From Methanobrevibacter sp. (GTDB lineage: Archaea; Methanobacteriota; Methanobacteria; Methanobacteriales; Methanobacteriaceae), in assembly GCF_030539555.1 (NCBI RefSeq), contig NZ_JAUNXX010000002.1, positions 36,408-100,407 of the forward strand: 64,000 bases of DNA, given 5' to 3'. This document shows, in pieces, positions 19,584 to 28,324 of the stretch; the stretch's first letter is position 1; each line of letters opens with the position of its first letter. The position numbers and the translations under genes are program-made. The notes beneath the pieces are model-generated. The model was not told the DNA's origin. It was given only the letters and a program-made list of their open reading frames with translations, and ran no database searches.

Positions 19584-20587
19584 TCTGAATACCCCCTCTT
19601 AAGCAAGTATAAAAATATTGGAACGCCTATTACCGCTGTCAGAATACCAATTGGAATTTCGATTGAAATTACTGCACGTGAAATATTGTCCACAAGCAAT
19701 AAGAAACAAGCTCCCAAACTTAATGAAGCGGGGATTAAAATTTTATTGTCCGGACCTACAATCATCCTTGCCATATGTGGAATGATTAAACCAATCCAGC
19801 CTATAATACCGCTTATTGAAACGGCAGCGGATGTGAGTAAAGTACATCCGGCAATGATCAGTAATCTGACTCTAACAGGGTTAACACCTAATGATTGAGC
19901 TTCTTCATCACCCATGGCAAGCAAATTCATATGCCACCTAAGCAATAGCAATATGACCGCGCCGATTATCACAGGTATTGCAATCATCAGCAATTTCTCC
20001 ATTGTTACAGAAGCAAGACTGCCCATAAGCCAATAAACGATTTCGGGCAGTTTATCATCAGGGTCGGCTATGAATTTTATGGCTGAAATCAGTGCATTGA
20101 AAAATGCGGATATGGCGACACCGGATAAAACCAAAACTAGTATTCCTCCGGCTTTATAACTTCTTGAAATAATATACGTAAATGAAACGGAAATCAATCC
20201 GAAAATAAAAGCAAATATTTGAGTTACAACATTTGCCCCGCTGATTAAAATAGCCAGGGCCGCTCCAAAACCTGCCCCGTTAGAAACACCTAACAGATCT
20301 GATGAAACAAGAGGGTTTTTGAATATGCTTTGAAAAGCCGCACCAGCCATTGCAAGGCAAGCCCCGACAACCAATGCAGCGATGATTCTTGGAAGTCTTA
20401 TTTCAAAGACAATTGTGGTTATTGTAGATGAAACTTCCAACTGTGGAAAAATAGGAGATAGGATTGTACTAACTACATCAATCGGACTGATAGGATATCT
20501 TCCCATTAAAAATGAAGCGAAAAATAAAATAATTGGAAGGAAAACTAGAAGTACAAAACTAGCAATTTCCTTTGTTTCCTTATCCAT
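19574..20587 (-). CDS. FecCD-family ABC importer permease
   Basis: 337 residues with nine to ten membrane spans and the family landmarks PRIIAALVVGACLAMAGA, FKNPLVSSDLLGVSNGAGFG, and the GWIGLIIPHMARMIVG cytoplasmic motif that contacts the ATPase. Middle gene of the binding protein-permease-ATPase-FmdE operon. The translated start is preceded by AGGGGAATTTT. Confidence 0.92.
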   Translation of the reverse strand: MDKETKEIASFVLLVFLPIILFFASFLMGRYPISPIDVVSTILSPIFPQLEVSSTITTIVFEIRLPRIIAALVVGACLAMAGAAFQSIFKNPLVSSDLLGVSNGAGFGAALAILISGANVVTQIFAFIFGLISVSFTYIISRSYKAGGILVLVLSGVAISAFFNALISAIKFIADPDDKLPEIVYWLMGSLASVTMEKLLMIAIPVIIGAVILLLLRWHMNLLAMGDEEAQSLGVNPVRVRLLIIAGCTLLTSAAVSISGIIGWIGLIIPHMARMIVGPDNKILIPASLSLGACFLLLVDNISRAVISIEIPIGILTAVIGVPIFLYLLKRGYSEWS

Positions 20588-20596
20588 AAAATTCCC

Positions 20597-21703
20597 CTAC
20601 AAATTAGACTCCTTAAGACCTGAATCCAATAATATCTGCTTAGCATTATCGTCATTTAAGTCGAAATGATAGAAATTACTATAAAATTCTTTAGTGGTTG
20701 AAACCATGTCAATGTCCTTATAGTCATCCGGATAGATTACTTTTGCAGTCCATGGAACGCCAATAATCATGTTTGCTCCAACCGGCCTATCAAACCATTT
20801 AAATGGAGATTGTGGGGATAAATAAACTTCCTTATTTTTAACGGCATTTATTTGCGCCCAGTTAGAATCAGAATAAACTTTTGCATAAAATTCAGGGTCT
20901 GTAGTGATAATTACATCAGGATTCCAGCTGATTACCTGTTCAATGGATACCTGAATGCCTGTTGTTGTATTGGCCTGATTGGCTGAATCCGCAACATTTT
21001 TTCCGCCAACAAGATCAATCAACTGGCCGTGAGTGGAATGAGAAGGATTGGTTTGGAGTCCGTCATCACCTTGAGCATAATAAACTGTTTTTTTATCGCT
21101 GTCTGATAATTTTGAAGCTCTGTCCTTAACCATCTTTAAATACTTATCATTGAATTCATTGAGTTGACCGGCCTTATCCTGAGCGCCGACTACTTCTCCC
21201 ATAAATGTTATTGATTCACCGACAGTTTCAACATTGGTGGTGTCTTTAACTGCAACTACCGGCAGAGTACCGAATTTCTGTTGACGTTCCTGAACAGTGG
21301 AATTGTCACCGTCTCCACCTTCATCAATTGATTCTATGATGATTTCCGGTTCGGATGCAATGAACTCTTCATAACTGCCGTCCTGTGTACCATACCAGCC
21401 GCCAACAACCGGAAGATTAGCATATTGGCCCGGAACATATTTCAATTCATCATCAGTCCATTGAAAGTTAACAGCCTTTAATTTGTCCGGTGCTATCATA
21501 TACAATACTGTAGTCATAGGAGGGCTTGTAGCAACAACATTGTCAACGGAAGCAGGTATTTCCAAAGACCTTCCAATCATATCGGTTATATTTTTAGACC
21601 CTTTAGTCTCAACAGTTGAAGGGGTTAAAAATAAGTGGGTGGCAGCAGCCGCCACAACCAGAATAACCAATACAAGAATAACGATTTTACTTTTTTTATT
21701 CAT
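20597..21703 (-). CDS. Periplasmic-type metal or oxyanion-binding lipoprotein-like protein of the ABC importer
   Basis: Extracellular solute-binding protein, 368 residues from the ATG at 21703; an upstream start would precede the natural signal anchor. Residues 5-23 are a single hydrophobic anchor (SKIVILVLVILVVAAAATH). The remainder is the helical-hinge fold of class III binding proteins (DMIGRSLEIPASVDNVVA, EEFIASEPEIIIE, and later a WNPDVIITTDPE strand). The best-known relatives bind siderophores or cobalamin; MolA-type members bind molybdate. Its position among fdh, fmdE and fdhD genes supports Mo or W. Divergent from fdhD. Confidence 0.88.
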   Translation of the reverse strand: MNKKSKIVILVLVILVVAAAATHLFLTPSTVETKGSKNITDMIGRSLEIPASVDNVVATSPPMTTVLYMIAPDKLKAVNFQWTDDELKYVPGQYANLPVVGGWYGTQDGSYEEFIASEPEIIIESIDEGGDGDNSTVQERQQKFGTLPVVAVKDTTNVETVGESITFMGEVVGAQDKAGQLNEFNDKYLKMVKDRASKLSDSDKKTVYYAQGDDGLQTNPSHSTHGQLIDLVGGKNVADSANQANTTTGIQVSIEQVISWNPDVIITTDPEFYAKVYSDSNWAQINAVKNKEVYLSPQSPFKWFDRPVGANMIIGVPWTAKVIYPDDYKDIDMVSTTKEFYSNFYHFDLNDDNAKQILLDSGLKESNL

Positions 21704-21907
21704 AATAATCACATAGCTTTTTACGATAAGAATATATGTAAATAACATTTTAAATAATTTACTAAAAACAAATATTGATTTAAAGAAGTTTAAATTAAAA
21801 AAAATGATTTAAAATCTTCAAAATTGAAATAAAAGAATAAATTGATTGTAGATACTGTCATGAAAAATAATGATTAAAATTTATAATCCTCAGTGATAAT
21901 TATCAAC

Positions 21908-21938
21908 ATATCGGACTATTTATATACATATTCGATAT
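21908..21938. promoter_or_regulatory. Inverted ATATCG/CGATAT repeat around the fdhD TATA box
   Basis: ATATCG at 21908-21913 and CGATAT at 21933-21938 flank a TATA-like TATTTATATA (21917-21926) ahead of fdhD. The same hexamer arms make up the core of the 25-bp palindrome at 9331-9355. The left arm is part of CATATCGGA, also found upstream of fdhC at 16057-16065. Confidence 0.4.
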
Positions 21939-21962
21939 AATAACAAACAAAGGAGCCAAATC

Positions 21963-22709
21963 ATGAAAATTGAAGAAATAGATGCCATTAATTATAAAAA
22001 CGGCAAAGCAACCGAAGCAAAGGAAATGGTTGTTAAAGATGAAACAATTACATTAACAATTAACGGAACCATCAGCCGCAGTTTATCTGCAATCGAAGAC
22101 TCTCTTGAAGAATTTGCAGTAGGATATTTATTTAATGAGAATATGGTAAATTCAATGGATGCAATTAAAAAGATTGAAGTTGATGGAGTCCAAATTAATG
22201 CAGAAATTGATGACACTCTCTTAAAGACAAATGAAACAGTATTATGTTCCGATTCCGCTGGAGGATGGAGAAGTAAAATTAAAACTGTAAACCCCGTAGA
22301 ATCCGATTTTCAGGTTAAGGTCGAAGAACTGATTTCAAGAATTGAAGAGCTGAAGGACAATGCCGAAATCTGGCAAGCGACCGGGGGAACACACGTTGCA
22401 GGAATTGTTTATAAAGACCACTTTATCGTAAAAGAAGATGTGAGTCGCCACGTTGCTGTTGATAAAGTAATCGGATACGGATTACTGAATGATTTTGATT
22501 TGTCACATTCATATGTAATTTATAGTGGAAGAATGCCTGCTGACATGGTAATAAAAATGACTAGGGCAGGCGTACCGATATTAGCATCAAATGCTGCGCC
22601 TGCAAATTCAGGATACAACATTGCAAAAAAAGGAAATATCACATTAGTTGGCTTTTTAAGAGGTCAAAGATGCAATATCTATAATAATCAGAATAGAATA
22701 ATCTTTTGA
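21963..22709 (+). CDS. fdhD: Formate dehydrogenase accessory sulfurtransferase
   Basis: FdhD delivers sulfur from a cysteine desulfurase to the Mo/W pterin of formate dehydrogenase. Family motifs present in the 248 residues: EEFAVGYLFNE, GGTHVAGIV, DVSRHVAVDKVIG and the C-terminal GRMPADMVIKMTRAGVPILA with LVGFLRG. The active-site loop contains one cysteine (VLCSDSAGG) where bacterial proteins have CxxC. Strong AGGAG ribosome site. It is divergent from the binding-protein gene and its stop is immediately followed by the convergent hxlB stop. Confidence 0.95.
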   Translation: MKIEEIDAINYKNGKATEAKEMVVKDETITLTINGTISRSLSAIEDSLEEFAVGYLFNENMVNSMDAIKKIEVDGVQINAEIDDTLLKTNETVLCSDSAGGWRSKIKTVNPVESDFQVKVEELISRIEELKDNAEIWQATGGTHVAGIVYKDHFIVKEDVSRHVAVDKVIGYGLLNDFDLSHSYVIYSGRMPADMVIKMTRAGVPILASNAAPANSGYNIAKKGNITLVGFLRGQRCNIYNNQNRIIF

Positions 22710-23300
22710 TTATTCCAATACTGTGTGTCTTGCTTTCAAATCACTTTCTGTCTGTTCCATTTTTTCCATCAATTCTGATACGATGGCATCCAAGAACACC
22801 AAAGTGGTCAATTCAAAAGCGGTTCCCAGGGGAGTTAAAGAAGTGTAATTCCCATGAATTTGACGTTTCATATAATTTTCATCGTCAACTTCCTTTTTGG
22901 TTCTTCCTTTAACAAAAAGATAACCATCAGCCAATTGGCCTAAAGTTGATTCCGGATAAGATGTAACGGCCAATACCTTAGAACCCCTATTTTTAGCTAT
23001 TCTTGCTGCAGAAACAATCGTATTGGTTTCACCTGAACCGGAAATTGCTATTATGCAGTCATCCTCATTAATGGCCGGTGAAATTGTCTCGCCTACAACA
23101 TATGATCTCAAACCCAAATGCATTAATCTCATCGCAAACGCTTTAGCTGCAAGCCCGGATCTTCCCGCTCCAGTAACAAAAATATTATCGGCACCAATAA
23201 TAATATCTTCAAATTGGTCGATAGTATCCTCATCTAAAAATTCTTGAGCAGCCTCAATATTATCCAATATAGCCCTAATAGAAGTTTTCATTATATCCAT
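22710..23300 (-). CDS. hxlB: 6-phospho-3-hexuloisomerase
   Basis: Interconverts fructose 6-phosphate and hexulose 6-phosphate in the ribulose monophosphate route that archaea use to make pentoses. The ATG at 23300 (GAGG upstream) gives 196 residues; an in-frame TTG at 23315 is less likely. A single SIS domain is visible: VTGAGRSGLAAKAFAMRLMHLG near residue 40 and IAISGSGETNTI around 85, with the C-terminal NYTSLTPLGTAFE segment of the active site. Divergent from the ModE-like regulator. Confidence 0.94.
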   Translation of the reverse strand: MDIMKTSIRAILDNIEAAQEFLDEDTIDQFEDIIIGADNIFVTGAGRSGLAAKAFAMRLMHLGLRSYVVGETISPAINEDDCIIAISGSGETNTIVSAARIAKNRGSKVLAVTSYPESTLGQLADGYLFVKGRTKKEVDDENYMKRQIHGNYTSLTPLGTAFELTTLVFLDAIVSELMEKMEQTESDLKARHTVLE

Positions 23301-23402
23301 TTTATCTGTCCTCAAAGTTTGAACTTATTTTTAATATATGTAAACAATTTTATAAATAATTATTCATGTAAAAAATATAATTCAAAAATTATTTTTTATG
23401 CG

Positions 23403-23418
23403 TTCTATAAATATAGAA
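23403..23418. promoter_or_regulatory. 16-bp inverted repeat just before the ModE-like gene
   Basis: TTCTATAAATATAGAA has perfect 7-bp arms around AA and ends five bases before the ATG at 23424. It includes a TATA-like TATAAATA and could be a self-operator. Confidence 0.45.
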
Positions 23419-23423
23419 ATAGT

Positions 23424-24290
23424 ATGAATCTTAAAAGCAAAGGGCTGATAAGTCTGGATATTGATGGAAAGATATATGATTATAAATTGTTTGAAAGTTT
23501 AGAATCATTAGTTAGGACAAAATCCCAAAGAAAATCTGCAAAAGAGTTAAACATCTCACATACTGTTTTTAACAGAAGATTGCTTAAAGCCGAAGACAAA
23601 TTAGGTTTAAAGCTTACCGAAAAAGTTGGTAATGGCACCCGATTAACACAGGACGGTATTGACCTGCTTAATGAGTTTAGAAAATACGATATCCAAATTC
23701 AAAAAACATCAAACATCAATATTGCCGGAGGCCACATCAGTTCCGGGCTTTTGGAAAGCATTTCACATCCATTTAATGTCAATGTATACAGCAGCAGCGA
23801 CAGGGATGCATTTGATCTTGCAAAAAGAGGTGCTGTAGATATTTTAACCCTTGATGACCCTTTACTTGCCTATGAATTAAACATTGATTTTACACCAATT
23901 GCCTACGATTACCTTGTTTTGATTTCAAGCCCCGATGCTGAAGAGATTAAAAGCATTAATGATTTGGAAGGCCTTGAATTTGTAAATGTTGAAGGTTCAG
24001 CTCAAAGACTTGCCTGGAACAGTTTAGAACACTATGATATTGATTACAGCTTAAAATATACTGTAAATTCACAATTTGATGCCTTCAAACTAGTTAAAAA
24101 TTCCAATAATCTACATAGCTTCTTGAATGCCAGTTATTTTAAAGGAAATGAAATTTTAAAATTCGATACAAGACATGTTATCAGCATCATTAAAGTTAAC
24201 GAAGATAAGCCAAAAGTAGATGAATTCATTGAATTTTTATTGAATGACGGTCAAAAAAGCATTGAAAACCAAGGTTTTACATTAATGTAA
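23424..24290 (+). CDS. ModE/LysR-like transcription regulator with periplasmic-binding-protein-like sensor domain
   Basis: 288 residues from the ATG at 23424; the frame is open upstream, but the coding signal begins here. Residues 12-85 form a winged helix like the ModE N-terminal domain or LysR family (SAKELNISHTVFNRRLLKAEDKLG followed by GTRLTQDGIDLLNEF). The rest resembles a two-lobed anion-binding domain (SSGLLESISHPFN, RGAVDILTLDDPL, EEIKSINDLEGLEFVN). Such ModE-N plus binding-domain proteins are thought to sense molybdate or tungstate. Next to fdhD, fmdE and a FecCD importer, that is the best guess. No clear ribosome site; possibly leaderless. Confidence 0.8.
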   Translation: MNLKSKGLISLDIDGKIYDYKLFESLESLVRTKSQRKSAKELNISHTVFNRRLLKAEDKLGLKLTEKVGNGTRLTQDGIDLLNEFRKYDIQIQKTSNINIAGGHISSGLLESISHPFNVNVYSSSDRDAFDLAKRGAVDILTLDDPLLAYELNIDFTPIAYDYLVLISSPDAEEIKSINDLEGLEFVNVEGSAQRLAWNSLEHYDIDYSLKYTVNSQFDAFKLVKNSNNLHSFLNASYFKGNEILKFDTRHVISIIKVNEDKPKVDEFIEFLLNDGQKSIENQGFTLM

Positions 24291-24368
24291 TAGTTTTCAA
24301 ATGCTCTCAGAAAAAAGGGATTATATATTATATATAAAACTATCACTTACCCGTGGTGACTTTGTGCA

Positions 24369-24386
24369 AAATCATACATATGATTT
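24369..24386. promoter_or_regulatory. 18-bp inverted repeat upstream of the PfkB kinase gene
   Basis: AAATCAT and ATGATTT flank ACAT, 60 bases before the start codon and about 45 bases after a TATA-like run (about 24323-24336). Placement in the leader or promoter suggests an operator, but no regulator is known. Confidence 0.35.
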
Positions 24387-24446
24387 GTCAAAACATTAAA
24401 TAATGATAAGAACAAATATTAAAATGAAATATTAAAAGGCGATATT

Positions 24447-25361
24447 ATGGCAAAAAACAGAGATTTACTAGCAATTGGCCACTCTGCTCATGATTATATA
24501 ATAAGAGTGCCTGAATTTCCAAAAGCGAACTTTTCAGCTCCCATCACCAACATGAAAACATTTAATGGTGGAGCAGCTGCGAATGTAGCTTGTGTTGGAG
24601 CAAACTTAGGACTAAAAACTTCATTGGTATCCGCCGTTGGTGGAGACTTCAAAAAAACTGAATATTATGAACATATGCAAAATTTAGGCATCGACACCGA
24701 AAATCTAATTATTGTTCCAGGTGAAGCGACACCTACAGCATTCGTTTTAACCGATGATAATGAAGACCAGATTAGTTACTTTTATTGGGGAGCTGCCCGT
24801 GAATTTGCAGAAAGTAAAGTACCGATATCTGCAATAAAAAATGCTGAAGCAGTTCATTTGGCTACTGGAGACCCTAACTTTAACTGGAAATGCTCTGAAG
24901 AAGCTAAAAATGAAGACTTATTAGTTTCATTTGATCCTGGACAAGACCTTGGAATGTACGACACTAAAAAATTAAAAGACGTTATCGAAAATACTACAAT
25001 ACTTTTCGGAAACCATCATGAAATTGAAAGGATTTTGGATGCCCTTGAAATTGACCTTGACGGTTTAAGAGAATTAGGTCCGAAAATAATCGTCAAGACC
25101 TGCGGTGCAAACGGCAGTGAAATCTATTCAAGCGAAGAGAAAATCAAAATCGATGCAATAACTAGAGAAGCTGTTGACCCTACCGGTGCCGGAGACTCAT
25201 ACAGGGCAGGATTTTTATCAAGATTCTTGAATGGTGCATCTTTAGAAGAATCCGCCAAATTTGCATCTTCCGTTTCATCATTTATTGTAGAGCACCAAGG
25301 TTGCCAAACCAATATGCCTAGTTTTGATGATGCGTTTGAAAGAATGAATGAATTCTATTAA
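24447..25361 (+). CDS. PfkB-family carbohydrate or nucleoside kinase
   Basis: 304-residue ribokinase-fold enzyme. N-terminal sugar-binding motif FNGGAAANVACVGANLG (about 38-54) and C-terminal catalytic DPTGAGDSYRAGF (about 239-251, with the base Asp in GAGD) are intact. Archaeal members include nucleoside kinases and ADP/ATP-dependent sugar kinases; the sequence does not decide which. Single gene with its own promoter; the ribosome site is GGCGAT. A hairpin with a T-tract overlaps the end. Confidence 0.88.
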   Translation: MAKNRDLLAIGHSAHDYIIRVPEFPKANFSAPITNMKTFNGGAAANVACVGANLGLKTSLVSAVGGDFKKTEYYEHMQNLGIDTENLIIVPGEATPTAFVLTDDNEDQISYFYWGAAREFAESKVPISAIKNAEAVHLATGDPNFNWKCSEEAKNEDLLVSFDPGQDLGMYDTKKLKDVIENTTILFGNHHEIERILDALEIDLDGLRELGPKIIVKTCGANGSEIYSSEEKIKIDAITREAVDPTGAGDSYRAGFLSRFLNGASLEESAKFASSVSSFIVEHQGCQTNMPSFDDAFERMNEFY

Positions 25362-25370
25362 TTTCATTCT
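25341..25370 (+). terminator. Hairpin terminator of the PfkB kinase gene
   Basis: AGAATGAA (25341-25348) pairs with TTCATTCT (25363-25370), followed by TTTTTACTATTTTTT. The stem includes the last codons of the gene. Confidence 0.6.
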
Positions 25371-25606
25371 TTTTACTATTTTTTAAAGTACACTTTATTT
25401 TTCTCAATAGTGCTTTAATTTTAATATAAAAAATGAACCTAACTTATTTTCTAAAATAAACTTTATATATTTAAAATTATATAAAATTAAAAATAATCCT
25501 ATTAATTTAAATAGTATTAAATAAAAATAACAGATTATCAATTAGATATGAGAAAAAATTAAATTAAATTTGACTGTTATAAATCTTAATTGAGGGATGA
25601 TTTAAG

Positions 25607-26905
25607 ATGACACAAATTAGTGATGCAAAAAAAGGTATTTTAACCGATGAGATGAAACATGTAGCGGAAATAGAAAATGTTTCAGAAGATTTTATTTTAA
25701 GATCAGTGGCTGAAGGTACTATCGTAATACCTAGCAATGTAAACAGAGATATTGAAGCATCAGGTATTGGTGCAGGGCTCAGAACCAAAGTAAATGCAAC
25801 TGTAGGTACTTCAACTGATATTGTAAACTTTGATGAAGAAGTTTTAAAAGCACAAATTGCAATCGACAATGGTGCAGACTGTTTAATGGAATTAAGTATC
25901 GGCGGAGACTTAGACGTAATCAGAAACAGAGTTTTGGATATGTCTCCATTGCCAGTGGGTTCCGTGCCGGTTTATCAGGCAGCTATTGAAAGTATCAGAA
26001 GAGACGGTTCCGTAATTTACATGACTGAAGATGATTTATTTAACACCATCGAAAAGCAGGCAAAAGATGGTATTGACTTTATGGCAGTCCACAGTAGTAT
26101 CAACATTGAAACCTTAACAAGACTCAAAAGACAGGGCCGTGTAACCGGACTTGTTTCAAGAGGAGGTTCATTCATGTCAGGATGGATTGTCGAAAACGAA
26201 AAGGAAAATCCTTTGTATGCAAACTTCGATTACGTTTTAGAAATTGCCAAAGAACATGATGTTGTTCTTTCACTTGCAAACGGTATGAGAGCAGGATCTA
26301 TCGCAGACTCAACAGACAGGGCTCAAATACAAGAATTGATCATCTTAGGAGAATTAATTGATAGATCCCGTGAAGCCGGAGTACAATGTATGATTGAAGG
26401 GCCGGGACACATTCCAATCAACGAAATTCCAACAAACGTAATGATACAAAAGAAAATGTGTTCCAATGCTCCTTTCTACATGCTCGGACCTATTGTATGT
26501 GACGTGGCACCGGGTTATGACCACATCGTATCTGCAATCGGTGCAGCATCCTCTGCAAAAGCAGGAGCAGACTTCATCTGTTACGTAACTCCTGCAGAAC
26601 ACTTGGCTTTACCTAACCCTGATGATGTAAAAGAAGGTGTTATTGCAACCAAAATAGGGGCTTATGCTGGAGACCTTGCAAGCGGCCAAATTGACGGTTC
26701 ACAGGACTTGGCTATGGCTCAGGCAAGGAAAAATCTCGATTGGGAAGCACAATATGCATGTGCAATGTTCCCGGAAGCTGCACGTGCAAAAAGAGATCAA
26801 AGACCTCCTGAAGAAGAAGACACATGTACAATGTGCGGTAACTTCTGTGCAGTGAAAATCGTTAACGAATGGTTGGATCAATCCGATTCCGACCTGATTA
26901 AATAG
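25607..26905 (+). CDS. thiC: Phosphomethylpyrimidine synthase (radical SAM)
   Basis: Rearranges aminoimidazole ribotide into the thiamine pyrimidine. The 432-residue protein shows the ThiC core ([42 protein letters not shown]) and the C-terminal cluster motif CTMCGNFC for the radical-SAM [4Fe-4S] centre. Start follows GAGGGATGATT. The 245 bases upstream show no thiamine-pyrophosphate riboswitch that I can recognise. Confidence 0.96.
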   Translation: MTQISDAKKGILTDEMKHVAEIENVSEDFILRSVAEGTIVIPSNVNRDIEASGIGAGLRTKVNATVGTSTDIVNFDEEVLKAQIAIDNGADCLMELSIGGDLDVIRNRVLDMSPLPVGSVPVYQAAIESIRRDGSVIYMTEDDLFNTIEKQAKDGIDFMAVHSSINIETLTRLKRQGRVTGLVSRGGSFMSGWIVENEKENPLYANFDYVLEIAKEHDVVLSLANGMRAGSIADSTDRAQIQELIILGELIDRSREAGVQCMIEGPGHIPINEIPTNVMIQKKMCSNAPFYMLGPIVCDVAPGYDHIVSAIGAASSAKAGADFICYVTPAEHLALPNPDDVKEGVIATKIGAYAGDLASGQIDGSQDLAMAQARKNLDWEAQYACAMFPEAARAKRDQRPPEEEDTCTMCGNFCAVKIVNEWLDQSDSDLIK

Positions 26906-26923
26906 ATACTCTTATCTATTTAA
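26898..26923 (+). terminator. Hairpin terminator of thiC
   Basis: Perfect 11-bp stem TTAAATAGATA / TATCTATTTAA with a CTCT loop, overlapping the stop codon and followed by T-runs from 26928. Confidence 0.75.
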
Positions 26924-26951
26924 CTTCTTTTTTTATTCTTTTTTTTCAATA

Positions 26952-26976
26952 CAATTTTTTAAAGTGGCAACAATTT
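26952..26976 (-). repeat. 25-bp dispersed element, copy 1, upstream of the PIN cluster
   Basis: Read on the minus strand it has AAATTG at both ends, 19 bp apart, with CACTTT in the middle. It matches the copy at 51513-51537 at 22 of 25 positions and the copy at 48781-48805 at 19 of 25. Two further CAATTTTACCA repeats (26971-26981, 26990-27000) continue the exact 19-bp spacing toward the gene. Confidence 0.45.
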
Positions 26977-27116
26977 TACCAAATGACTTCAATTTTACCA
27001 TAAAGTTGTAATATTAACTTATAATCCATATGCAACAACGTATGGTTCTTATTTTTCAAAATATTTATATATGATGTGAGTCATAATGATATCCAACCAA
27101 AATTAAGGTGAAAATT

Positions 27117-27635
27117 ATGTATAGCAATATTGATGCAAAACCGACCATTGTTTATGACCCAAAAATCTTAACTAAAATAAAAGAAATGATAACAGAAGGA
27201 TTTGAAAAACTTAAAACACTACTCAAATCAAAATCCAAATCTGATTTTGAAATTTATTATGAATTAGATAAAAATTTTAATAATATAGCATTAAAACTAG
27301 AAAAATATGAAATTTTACATGAGGAATTGGATTATTTCCTATTAACTTCAGACAAAATATTATATATTGTTTATAAAAATTGTGAAAACAATTCATTTGG
27401 TCATTATGAGTTCGCATTAGATTTATTCGACTTTTTCATCGATATATGGAATGCAAAACTCGATTTACTTAATAATTTTTCAACTTCAGAAATCGAAAAG
27501 CATGAAAAATTAAAAGAGGAATTTGACAAAAAATATTTTGAATTTAACAAAAAATTTCACACTGCAATTTATGAGCCTAGCGATAGCTACTGTGAAAAAG
27601 AAATTTATAAAATAATGAAATCAATGAGGAAATGA
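27117..27635 (+). CDS. Unknown protein, upstream partner of a PIN nuclease
   Basis: 172 residues from the ATG at 27117 (AAGGTG ribosome site); a GTG nine bases upstream is part of that site. No known domain. It is rich in Lys, Glu, Phe and Asp, looks largely helical, and has no membrane span or signal. It is a clear paralogue of the gene at 28325-28846: shared GFEKLK, FE-Y-EL---F--I-LKLE, a central SFGHYEFALDLFDFF block and a late IY-PS. The two copies flank a PIN-domain gene with 5-nt and 18-nt gaps, so all three form one operon. Candidate antitoxin, subunit or effector; not established. Confidence 0.8.
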   Translation: MYSNIDAKPTIVYDPKILTKIKEMITEGFEKLKTLLKSKSKSDFEIYYELDKNFNNIALKLEKYEILHEELDYFLLTSDKILYIVYKNCENNSFGHYEFALDLFDFFIDIWNAKLDLLNNFSTSEIEKHEKLKEEFDKKYFEFNKKFHTAIYEPSDSYCEKEIYKIMKSMRK

Positions 27636-27640
27636 TATAA

Positions 27641-28306
27641 ATGAGTTTTTTCATTGATACAAATATGGCCATTGGCTACAGTGTTGTACACGACAAATGG
27701 CACGATAATGCAGTTAAATTTATTTGTGAAACTGAAGAGGATATTTTTTGGTCGAATCTAGTTCAAAAGGAATATTGTAAAAAACTTGGAAAGATCATAT
27801 CTATTGTTGAAAGATTTTTAAAAAGGGCGAACCTCCTTTTAAAAAATAATGAAACTAGCTTTACTAATTACAAAGAATTTGAAAATTTCATTTTGAAAGA
27901 AACAAAAGACATTCCTCTTGATAAAAACAAAAAAATAACAATTTTAGAAAACTTCTGGTGGGAATTTGATTTTTGCTACGAAGTTCCTCAAATACTTTTT
28001 GAAAAATTTAATGATTATTATGATGGATTTCAAAATGTCTATTTCACACGGAACAGCAAATTAGAAAACATGATTAAACTTCATGATTGCGGCATAGATA
28101 ACTATTTAAGATATTTGGATTATGCAAACAAATTATTTGAATGGGGAATTCACTCTCCGGACTGTAAAATAGTCACTGATGCCCACGACTGTGGACTAAA
28201 ACACGACAAACTGGTTTTTGTTTCAACCGATGAGAAAATGATAAATAACATTTCAAGACACAACCATTCATTTTTAAGCATAATTGAATTTAGGTCTTGC
28301 AATTAA
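27641..28306 (+). CDS. PIN-domain protein, probable ribonuclease
   Basis: 221 residues. PIN nucleases use three or four acidic residues to hold Mg2+/Mn2+. Here D6 in FIDTN, E44 in VQKEYCKK, D180 in CKIVTDAHDCG and D197 in FVSTDEKM fit the order and spacing of the family. The middle (about 55-165) is an unusually long helical insert rich in Phe, Trp and Tyr, compared with 130-150 residues for typical VapC toxins. It lies between two paralogous genes in one operon. Its neighbours are not a VapB-type DNA-binding antitoxin. Confidence 0.78.
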   Translation: MSFFIDTNMAIGYSVVHDKWHDNAVKFICETEEDIFWSNLVQKEYCKKLGKIISIVERFLKRANLLLKNNETSFTNYKEFENFILKETKDIPLDKNKKITILENFWWEFDFCYEVPQILFEKFNDYYDGFQNVYFTRNSKLENMIKLHDCGIDNYLRYLDYANKLFEWGIHSPDCKIVTDAHDCGLKHDKLVFVSTDEKMINNISRHNHSFLSIIEFRSCN

Positions 28307-28324
28307 CTCCCTTTGGAGGGTTTT

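Noticed and set aside
25362..25606. Possible thiamine-pyrophosphate riboswitch before thiC
   Set aside because: The characteristic CTGAGA and paired helices of the TPP riboswitch were not found.
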